Shown here piece by piece: positions 40,233 to 46,581 of a stretch of 64,000 nt of DNA. This DNA comes from Streptomyces sp. WAC 01529 (lineage in GTDB: Bacteria > Actinomycetota > Actinomycetes > Streptomycetales > Streptomycetaceae). Position 1 is the stretch's first letter. Every line of letters starts with the position of its first letter. The notes below the pieces were generated by a model. It did not search any database. It was given only the letters and a program-made list of their open reading frames with translations, and was not told the origin of the DNA. The DNA is taken from the NCBI RefSeq assembly GCF_003945545.1, contig NZ_CP029617.1:1871001-1935000 (forward strand), read 5' to 3'. The translations under genes and the position numbers were made by a program.

Positions 40233-40262
40233 GATGACTTCCGATGATGCGCACAGGCAGTG
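40233..40262 (+). CDS. Possible 9-codon upstream ORF before DUF6343
   Basis: ATG at 40233 follows the best ribosome binding site in this stretch (GGAGGAGGAG) and encodes MTSDDAHRQ before a TGA at 40260. It overlaps out of frame with the ATG-ATG start of the DUF6343 gene at 40244. It could lower or couple translation of the downstream gene, or be accidental. Confidence 0.3.
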
Positions 40263-40507
40263 AACCGTTGACGGCACGCAGTCCCCTGCGGATGCGCTTC
40301 TGGTTCAGCGTATGGGGCCTGGTCTGGGCCGCCTTCGGCACGACCGCCTTCGCGCTCACCGGACGGACGGCCTGGGCGGTGGTGTGCGGGGCGCTGCTGC
40401 TGGTGGTCGCGGCCGACCTGGCGTGGGTGGTGCACCGCATGCGTCAGGGCCCGCACTTCCAGCCGGGCCGTGATATCCCGCCGTACGACCCGCCGGACCC
40501 GCCCTGA
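40244..40507 (+). CDS. DUF6343 small membrane protein
   Basis: An 87-residue membrane protein with two hydrophobic helices (FWFSVWGLVWAAFGTTAFAL and AVVCGALLLVVAADLAWVV) and the Pro/Gly-rich tail QGPHFQPGRDIPPYDPP typical of the Streptomyces DUF6343 family. Function unknown. Two ATG codons (40244 and 40247) lie 11-14 nt from a strong GGAGGAGGAG that instead best serves an overlapping 9-codon frame at 40233. Confidence 0.75.
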   Translation: MMRTGSEPLTARSPLRMRFWFSVWGLVWAAFGTTAFALTGRTAWAVVCGALLLVVAADLAWVVHRMRQGPHFQPGRDIPPYDPPDPP

Positions 40508-40557
40508 ATCCGGAACGGGAACCCGGAACGGCGCCCCCGGGCTCGCGTCGGGAGGGG

Positions 40558-40926
40558 TCAGTCGTCCTTGTCGAAGCGGGCCGCCGCCAGATACTCGGGC
40601 TGCGGATCGAGGGCGGCCGCGAGGCGGAAGTGGCGCCGCGCCTGGTCGGGCCGGGCGCCGCGCTCGTAGGTACGGGCGAGGGCGAAGTGCGCGAACGCGT
40701 TGTCCGGCTCGCGCTCCAGGACGATGCTGAACTCCAGCTCGGCGGCGCGCAGTTGCGCGGAGGCGAAGAAGGCGCGCGCCCGCAGCAGCCGGGCCGCGGT
40801 GTTCTCGGGGTGGGCGGCGATGACCGTGTCGAGCAGCTTCACCGCGCCTCGGGGATCCCGCGCGGCAAGGAGCTGCTCCGCCGCACGGAAGTCGATGACG
40901 TGAGTCTCCGGAGTAATTTCGGGCAC
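40558..40926 (-). CDS. Tetratricopeptide-repeat protein
   Basis: A 122-residue protein with about three TPR-like helical repeats (AEQLLAARDPRGAVKLLDTVIAAHPEN, LLRARAFFASAQLRAAELEFSIVLEREPDN, AFAHFALARTYERGARPDQARRHFRLAAALDPQ). A protein-protein interaction adaptor is likely. The GTG at 40926 is chosen because AAGG lies 8 nt upstream; the GTG at 40935 is an alternative with poorer spacing. It follows coaE after 50 nt on the same strand. Confidence 0.8.
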   Translation of the reverse strand: MPEITPETHVIDFRAAEQLLAARDPRGAVKLLDTVIAAHPENTAARLLRARAFFASAQLRAAELEFSIVLEREPDNAFAHFALARTYERGARPDQARRHFRLAAALDPQPEYLAAARFDKDD

Positions 40927-40976
40927 GCTGGACACCTTCCCTCGCTCCCCTGGGTCAACGCCCCCCGCGCCCGTCC

Positions 40977-41582
40977 CTATTCCGCGTCCCGGGCCGTGCG
41001 CGCCAGCTCCGCCCACACCTCGGCGACCCGCTCACGGAGCCCCTCCAGGGGGCCGTCGTTGTCGATCACGATGTCCGCGATCTCCAGGCGCTGCTCGCGG
41101 GTGGCCTGCGCGGCCATACGCGCGCGGGCGTCCTCCTCGCTCATGCCGCGCAGCCGCACCAGGCGGTCCAGCTGGGTCTCGGGGCTCGCGTCGACGACGA
41201 TCACCACGTCGTACATCGGCGCGAGGCCGTTCTCGGTGAGCAGGGGTACGTCGTGGACGACCACCGCGTCGCCGGACGCGGACTCGGCCAGCTCGGCGGA
41301 GCGGGCGCCGACCAGCGGGTGCACGATCGAGTTGAGCGCGGCCAGCTTCTCGGCGTCGGCGAAGACGATCGCACCGAGCCGCGGCCGGTCCAGGGAGCCG
41401 TCCGGGGCCAGGATCTCCTGCCCGAAGGCCTCGACGACGGCCGCGAGTCCGGGCGTTCCCGGCGCCACCACCTCGCGCGCGATCCTGTCGGCGTCGATCA
41501 GGACGGCACCGGACGCGACAAGCAGTCGCGAGACTTCACTCTTGCCGGCGCCGATTCCGCCGGTCAGGCCCACTGTCAGCAT
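40977..41582 (-). CDS. coaE: Dephospho-CoA kinase
   Basis: A 201-residue enzyme for the last step of coenzyme A synthesis (phosphorylation of the 3'-hydroxyl of dephospho-CoA). The P-loop GGIGAGKS is at residues 8-15, DADRIAREV at about 32-40, [12 protein letters not shown] in the middle, and [23 protein letters not shown] near the end. It is the minimal form, without the C-terminal UPF0157 extension found in mycobacteria. Downstream of the PAC2 gene by 24 nt and upstream of a TPR gene. Confidence 0.95.
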   Translation of the reverse strand: MLTVGLTGGIGAGKSEVSRLLVASGAVLIDADRIAREVVAPGTPGLAAVVEAFGQEILAPDGSLDRPRLGAIVFADAEKLAALNSIVHPLVGARSAELAESASGDAVVVHDVPLLTENGLAPMYDVVIVVDASPETQLDRLVRLRGMSEEDARARMAAQATREQRLEIADIVIDNDGPLEGLRERVAEVWAELARTARDAE

Positions 41583-41606
41583 GACCGGCAGCTTAGGGCC
41601 CCGCGA

Positions 41607-42545
41607 TCACGCGTCGCCCTCCCGCTCCGCGAGGAAGCGTTCGAATTCCCGGCCGATCTCGTCGGCGGACGGGATGTCGGCCGGCTCGGCGAGCATGTTG
41701 CCCCGCTCCTGTGAGCCCGCCGCCGCGTCGTACTGGTGCTCCAGCCCCTGGACGAGCGCGACCAGTTCCTCGTCACCCTCCTGGATCTGCCGGTCGATCT
41801 CGGTCTGCGTGCGGTGCGCCTCGGTGCGCAGTCCGTGCGCGACGCCGGGCAGCACCAGACCGGTGGCGGCGGTGATCGCCTCCAGGACCGTGAGGGCCGC
41901 GTCCGGGTAGGCGGAGCGCGCGATGTAGTGCGGGACGTGCGCGGCGACGCCCAGCACGTCGTGACCGGCCTCCAGGAGGCGGTACTCGACGAGGGAGGCC
42001 GCGCTGCCCGGCACCTGCGCCTCGTCGAAGGGGCTGCGGTGGCCCGGCACCAGGTCGGTGCGGTTGCCGTGCGGCGTGAGGCCGACGGGACGGGTGTGCG
42101 GCACGCCCATGGGGATGCCGTGGAAGTTCACCGAGAGGCGCACGCCAAGCCGCTCCACGATCTGCTGGACGGCGACCGCGAACCGCTCCCACTCGACGTC
42201 CGGCTCGGGCCCGGAGAGCAGCAGGAAGGGCGCGCCGGTGGCGTCCTGGACGAGGCGGACGTCGAGCGTCGGCACCTCGTAGTCGCTCCAGCGGTCGCGG
42301 CGGAAGGTGAGCAGCGGGCGGCGGGCGCGGTAGTCGACGAGCCGGTCGTGGTCGAACCTCGCCACCACCTGCCCGGGAAGGCTGTCCGTGAGCCGTTCGA
42401 CGATCTGGTCGCCGGTTTCGCCCGCGTCGATGTATCCGTCGAAGTGGTAGAGCATGACCAGTCCGGCCGACTCCTGGGCGAGCGCCATGTCTACGACGGC
42501 GAGGCCCTTCGGCTCCCATGCGTACAAACCCTGCGGATCAAGCAC
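41607..42545 (-). CDS. PAC2-family protein
   Basis: A 312-residue PAC2 (proteasome assembly chaperone 2-like) protein of the actinobacterial type. Characteristic segments are [72 protein letters not shown] and [13 protein letters not shown]. Its biochemical role is unknown. The GTG at 42545 follows GGAGGAGC with good spacing. It heads a three-gene leftward run with coaE and the TPR gene. Confidence 0.85.
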   Translation of the reverse strand: MLDPQGLYAWEPKGLAVVDMALAQESAGLVMLYHFDGYIDAGETGDQIVERLTDSLPGQVVARFDHDRLVDYRARRPLLTFRRDRWSDYEVPTLDVRLVQDATGAPFLLLSGPEPDVEWERFAVAVQQIVERLGVRLSVNFHGIPMGVPHTRPVGLTPHGNRTDLVPGHRSPFDEAQVPGSAASLVEYRLLEAGHDVLGVAAHVPHYIARSAYPDAALTVLEAITAATGLVLPGVAHGLRTEAHRTQTEIDRQIQEGDEELVALVQGLEHQYDAAAGSQERGNMLAEPADIPSADEIGREFERFLAEREGDA

Positions 42546-42676
42546 TGTTACCGCTCCTCCTCGTGTTCGTAACGGAGAACGCACGCTGGGCCACGGGCAT
42601 TCCCGCGTTCAAACTCCTTCGCGTCCCGCCTGGTCCATACCTTGACGCGGACATGCCTCGCCTCTACGTTCAGCAA

Positions 42677-42690
42677 CGTTCATATGAACG
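42677..42690. promoter_or_regulatory. CGTTCATATGAACG palindrome (operator candidate)
   Basis: A perfect 14-bp inverted repeat centred on an NdeI-like CATATG, 53 bp before the ATG of the secreted beta-helix gene and 132 bp before the PAC2 start. TTCAT-type symmetric sites are bound by several families including IclR and GntR; no such regulator lies next to it. Confidence 0.5.
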
Positions 42691-42742
42691 CCCTGTGTTC
42701 ACGTACGAGAACCTCTGCTCTCGACGGGAAGGTCACCCCCAC

Positions 42743-43705
42743 ATGCGCTCCCGATACGCCCTCCTCGCGGCCCTGTTCACGGCGACGGCCGCTTCCGCCA
42801 CCCCGGCCGCGACCGCCTCCGCCGTCTCCCCCGCGCGGACCATCGAGGTCTCCACCGCCGCCCAGCTCAAGGCGGCGCTCACCGCCGCCTCCCCCGGCGA
42901 CACGGTCCACCTCGCCGACGGGACGTACTCCGGGAACTTCAAGACCTCCGTGGCGGCGGGCGCCAACTCCCGCATCACGCTGACCGGTTCCCCGAAGGCG
43001 GTGCTCAAGGCCGGCGGCGGCTACGGCCTGCACCTGGACGGGGCCGCCTACTGGACGGTCAAGGGCATCACCGTGACCGGCGGACAGAAGGGCATCATGA
43101 TCGACTCCGCCCGGGGTGTCGTCGTGGACTCCGTCACGGTCCACGGCCTCGACATGGAGGGCGTCCACTTCCGCAGGTCGAGCCGCGACGGCGTGATCAA
43201 GAATTCACGCGTCCACGACACGGGGAACGACGGCCGCGGCATGGGAGAGGGCATCTACGTGGGCAGCGCCAACACGCTCTCCGACAAGAGCGACAACGTA
43301 CAGATCCTCGGGAACACGATCGGCCCCGGCGTCGGCGGCGAGGCGATCGACCTCAAGGAGGGCACCACCGGCGGCAGGGTCGCGGGCAACACGTTCGACG
43401 GGCGGGGCCTGACCGGCAACCACTACGACGACTCGTGGATCGACGTGAAGGGCAACGACTACGTCATCGAGAACAACACCGGCGAGAACACCCTGAACAA
43501 CGGCTACGAGACCCACACCCAGCAGCCCGGCTGGGGCTGCGGCACGGTCTTCCGCGGCAACAGGTCCACCCTGACGGGCGCGACGGGCGACAAGCGGCTC
43601 GCCATCAACGTCACCAACTACAGCGACACCTGTAGGACGACGGTCCACGCAAGCAACACGGTGACGGGCGGCCGGGGCCTGACGAACATCCCGGTAACAC
43701 CGTAA
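42743..43705 (+). CDS. Secreted right-handed beta-helix protein (pectate-lyase-like)
   Basis: A 320-residue exported parallel beta-helix protein. The signal peptide (YALLAALFTATAASATPAATA) is followed by IEVSTAAQLKAALTAASPGDTVHLADGTYSG, the entry of a PbH1/pectate-lyase_3-type fold, then short repeated strands (GIMIDSARGVVVDSVTVHGLDMEGVHFRRSS) and an Asn/Asp-rich region with GNDYVIENNTGENT. Two cysteines near the end (GWGCGT and SDTCRT) may form a disulfide. The substrate, if any, is a polysaccharide such as pectin or alginate. GGAAGG precedes the ATG. Confidence 0.85.
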   Translation: MRSRYALLAALFTATAASATPAATASAVSPARTIEVSTAAQLKAALTAASPGDTVHLADGTYSGNFKTSVAAGANSRITLTGSPKAVLKAGGGYGLHLDGAAYWTVKGITVTGGQKGIMIDSARGVVVDSVTVHGLDMEGVHFRRSSRDGVIKNSRVHDTGNDGRGMGEGIYVGSANTLSDKSDNVQILGNTIGPGVGGEAIDLKEGTTGGRVAGNTFDGRGLTGNHYDDSWIDVKGNDYVIENNTGENTLNNGYETHTQQPGWGCGTVFRGNRSTLTGATGDKRLAINVTNYSDTCRTTVHASNTVTGGRGLTNIPVTP

Positions 43706-43716
43706 GAGAGGCGGCA

Positions 43717-43781
43717 CTCGGAGCGCCCCGAAGGGGCGCGGGGAACTGCGCGACCAGCCCCCACCGAACCCGCAGAGGAAA
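43717..43781 (-). repeat. Single copy of the dispersed palindromic repeat
   Basis: GCGCCCCGAAGGGGCGC at about 43730 followed by GGGGAACTGCGCGACCAGCC and CGAACCCGCAG is the inverse-orientation form of the units at 6.6 kb and 53.9 kb. It lies between the convergent beta-helix and rpsA genes. Confidence 0.8.
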
Positions 43782-43789
43782 ACAGAACC

Positions 43790-43823
43790 GCGGGCCCGCA
43801 CCCCCGAAGGAGTGCGGGCCCGC
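43790..43823 (-). terminator. rpsA terminator (12-bp stem)
   Basis: GCGGGCCCGCAC (43790-43801), a 10-nt loop, and exact complement GTGCGGGCCCGC (43812-43823), followed on the minus strand by a T-rich stretch (TTCTGTTTTCC). It lies 33 bp after the rpsA stop and can also stop transcription from the beta-helix gene. This is one of the few hairpins here with a U-rich tail. Confidence 0.85.
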
Positions 43824-43855
43824 AGCTTTCAGCTACAACCGCCTAGAGGCGAGCC

Positions 43856-45370
43856 TCAGCTCTGGCCACCCGCGAGCTTCTCGCGAAGCGCGGCAAGCGC
43901 CTCGTCCGAAGCCAGGGCGCCGGAGTTGTCGTCCGACTCCGAGGAGTACGAACCGCCGCCGCCACCACCGGTGGACGCGGCCGGAGCGGCGCCGGCCGGA
44001 GCCGCCGCACCCTCGGCCTCGGCCTGGGCGTCGGCCTCGCGCGACTTGATGACCTGAGCCTGGTGCTGCTCGAAGCGCGTCTGCGCCTCGGCGTACTGGG
44101 TCTCCCAGGCCTCGCGCTGGGTCTCGTAGCCCTCGAGCCAGTCGTTGGTCTCGGGGTCGAAGCCCTCGGGGTAGATGTAGTTGCCCTGGTCGTCGTAGGA
44201 CGCGGCCATGCCGTACAGGGTCGGGTCGAACTCGACGGCCGACGGGTCGGCGCCGAAGGACTCGTTGGCCTGCTTCAGCGAGAGCGAGATCCGGCGACGC
44301 TCGAGGTCGATGTCGATGACCTTGACGAAGATCTCGTCGTTGACCTGGACGACCTGCTCCGGGATCTCCACGTGGCGCTCGGCCAGCTCGGAGATGTGGA
44401 CCAGGCCCTCGATGCCCTCGTCGACGCGCACGAACGCACCGAACGGAACGAGCTTGGTGACCTTACCGGGAACGACCTGCCCGATCTGGTGCGTGCGGGC
44501 GAACTGCTGCCACGGGTCTTCCTGCGTCGCCTTGAGCGAGAGGGAGACACGCTCGCGGTCCATGTCCACGTCGAGAACCTCGACGGTGACTTCCTGGCCG
44601 ACCTCGACAACCTCGGAGGGGTGGTCGATGTGCTTCCAGGAGAGCTCGGAGACGTGGACGAGACCGTCGACGCCACCGAGGTCCACGAACGCACCGAAGT
44701 TGACGATCGAGGAAACGACGCCGGAGCGGACCTGGCCCTTCTGCAGGGTCGTGAGGAAGGTCTGGCGGACCTCGCTCTGGGTCTGCTCGAGCCAGGCACG
44801 GCGGGACAGGACCACGTTGTTGCGGTTCTTGTCCAGCTCGATGATCTTGGCCTCGAGCTCCTTGCCCACGTAGGGCTGGAGGTCGCGGACGCGGCGCATC
44901 TCGACGAGGGAGGCCGGCAGGAAGCCACGGAGGCCGATGTCGAGGATGAGACCACCCTTGACGACCTCGATGACGGTACCGGTGACGATGCCGTCTTCTT
45001 CCTTGATCTTCTCGATCGTGCCCCAGGCACGCTCGTACTGAGCGCGCTTCTTGGACAGGATCAGACGGCCTTCCTTGTCCTCCTTCTGGAGAACCAGGGC
45101 CTCGATCTCGTCGCCGACCTTGACGACCTCGTTCGGGTCGACGTCGTGCTTGATCGAGAGCTCGCGGCTCGGAATGACGCCTTCGGTCTTGTAACCGATG
45201 TCGAGCAGGACCTCGTCCCGGTCGACCTTCACGATGACGCCGTCGACGATGTCGCCGTCGTTGAAGTACTTGATCGTCTCGTCGATCGCGGCGAGGAAGG
45301 CTTCCTCGTTACCGATGTCGTTGACCGCTACCTGCGGGGTGGTGGCGGTGGTCTCGGTGCTGCTCGTCAT
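43856..45370 (-). CDS. rpsA: 30S ribosomal protein S1
   Basis: A 504-residue S1 protein with four S1/OB domains typical of actinobacteria (first GDIVDGVIVKVDRDEVLLDIGYKTEGVIP, then VTGTVIEVVKGGLILDIGLRGFLPASL, RSGVVSSIVNFGAFVDLGGVDGLVHVSELS, and VPGKVTKLVPFGAFVRVDEGIEGLVHISEL). It binds mRNA leaders and assists initiation. The C-terminal 60 residues are Ala/Gly/Ser-rich and acidic, probably disordered. The gene has a consensus vegetative promoter with a long leader and a strong terminator. Confidence 0.98.
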   Translation of the reverse strand: MTSSTETTATTPQVAVNDIGNEEAFLAAIDETIKYFNDGDIVDGVIVKVDRDEVLLDIGYKTEGVIPSRELSIKHDVDPNEVVKVGDEIEALVLQKEDKEGRLILSKKRAQYERAWGTIEKIKEEDGIVTGTVIEVVKGGLILDIGLRGFLPASLVEMRRVRDLQPYVGKELEAKIIELDKNRNNVVLSRRAWLEQTQSEVRQTFLTTLQKGQVRSGVVSSIVNFGAFVDLGGVDGLVHVSELSWKHIDHPSEVVEVGQEVTVEVLDVDMDRERVSLSLKATQEDPWQQFARTHQIGQVVPGKVTKLVPFGAFVRVDEGIEGLVHISELAERHVEIPEQVVQVNDEIFVKVIDIDLERRRISLSLKQANESFGADPSAVEFDPTLYGMAASYDDQGNYIYPEGFDPETNDWLEGYETQREAWETQYAEAQTRFEQHQAQVIKSREADAQAEAEGAAAPAGAAPAASTGGGGGGSYSSESDDNSGALASDEALAALREKLAGGQS

Positions 45371-45752
45371 GTGGGTTAGGGCTCCGGTACGGACATTGAA
45401 GTCGTAGGTACTGCAACGCCGGGAGCCGATTTCGCTCTGCAGAAGCCGGACAGCCTAGGAAGCGCGGCTTCCGGCAAGGGAAGGCGCCTCGACAACCGAG
45501 GGGACATACAACAGACGCGAGCGCAGCCTGCTATGTCTGAGGAGCGCAGGCTCGCAGCGCAACTTGTAGCATACGGGGGCAGCCGGACAGGGTCAATGCG
45601 CGAAGGCGTACACCCGGGGCGGAACGCCGCATACCCGGCACAAAACCTGTCGCCTGAGGCCACACGGGCCGCACCGCGCCCCCTTCGCGCCGAGATTTCG
45701 GCGCGATCCGCAGTAGGCGCCGAAGACGCAGAAGATACGGAAGATTACGACG
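45371..45752 (-). promoter_or_regulatory. rpsA leader region, no gene
   Basis: This 382-bp gap holds no credible ORF. It contains the rpsA promoter and about 190 nt of leader. A stem can form on the transcript from GCCTGC and GCAGGC around 45530-45553, extendable with a small bulge to GAGC-rich flanks. The methyltransferase on the other strand begins at 45753 with GGAAG upstream. Confidence 0.6.
45568..45596 (-). promoter_or_regulatory. Vegetative promoter of rpsA
   Basis: On the minus strand TTGACC (45596-45591), a 17-bp spacer and TATGCT (45573-45568) closely match the Streptomyces HrdB consensus. The predicted start of transcription is about 45561, giving a leader of about 190 nt before the rpsA ATG. 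This is the clearest sigma-70-type promoter in the window. Confidence 0.85.
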
Positions 45753-46577
45753 ATGGAGCCCATCATCCAAGAGTCCGAACTGCCGCCCGAGCCCGAGGCC
45801 ACCCGCCGTGACGCGAATGTCACGGAGAGCAGTCGCGCCAACCGCGGCTGGTGGGACCGGAACGCCGACGATTACCAGATCGAGCACGGCACGTTCCTCG
45901 GGGACGACCGCTTCGTGTGGGGTCCCGAGGGGCTCGACGAGGTGGAGGCGGAGCTGCTCGGTCCGCCGGAGGACCTCAAGGACAAGGACATCCTGGAGAT
46001 CGGCGCCGGTGCCGCCCAGTGCTCGCGCTGGCTGGCGTCGCAGGGCGCGCGGCCCGTCGCCCTCGACCTCTCGCACCGCCAGCTCCAGCACGCGCTGCGC
46101 ATCGGCGGCCCGGTGCCGCTGGTGCAGGCCGACGCGGGGGTGCTGCCCTTCAAGGACGGCTCCTTCGACCTTGCCTGTTCCGCCTATGGGGCGCTGCCCT
46201 TCGTCGCCGACCCGGTGCTGGTCCTGAAGGAGGTGCACCGGGTGCTGCGGCCCGGCGGCCGCTTCGTCTTCTCCGCGACGCACCCCATCCGCTGGGCCTT
46301 TCCGGACGAGCCCGGTCCGGAGGGGCTCTCCGTGGCGGCCTCCTACTTCGACCGCACTCCTTATGTGGAGCAGGACGAGGAGGGCAACGCCGTCTACGTG
46401 GAGCACCACAGGACGATCGGCGACCGGGTGCGGGACATCGTGGCGGGCGGTTTCCGTCTCGTCGACATCGTGGAGCCGGAGTGGCCCGCATGGAACACCC
46501 AGGAGTGGGGCGGCTGGTCGCCGCTGCGCGGAAACCTGATCCCGGGGACGGCCATCTACGTCTGCGTACGAGACTGA
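45753..46577 (+). CDS. Class I SAM-dependent methyltransferase
   Basis: A 274-residue methyltransferase with an N-terminal RGWWDRNADDYQIEHGTFLGDDRFVWGPEGLDE segment, motif I KDILEIGAGAAQCSRWLASQG, motif II PVALDLSHRQLQHAL, motif IV FKDGSFDLACSAYGALPFV and the RPGGRFVFSATHPIRW strand. This N-terminal signature is shared by actinobacterial methyltransferases next to rpsA. The substrate is unknown. hrpB starts 4 nt after its stop, so they are probably co-transcribed. Confidence 0.88.
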   Translation: MEPIIQESELPPEPEATRRDANVTESSRANRGWWDRNADDYQIEHGTFLGDDRFVWGPEGLDEVEAELLGPPEDLKDKDILEIGAGAAQCSRWLASQGARPVALDLSHRQLQHALRIGGPVPLVQADAGVLPFKDGSFDLACSAYGALPFVADPVLVLKEVHRVLRPGGRFVFSATHPIRWAFPDEPGPEGLSVAASYFDRTPYVEQDEEGNAVYVEHHRTIGDRVRDIVAGGFRLVDIVEPEWPAWNTQEWGGWSPLRGNLIPGTAIYVCVRD

Positions 46578-46581
46578 GCAT

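Noticed and set aside
45533..45811. A 92-codon open frame over the rpsA leader on the + strand
   Set aside because: It crosses the rpsA promoter and the start of the methyltransferase in another frame, and has no ribosome binding site or domain.
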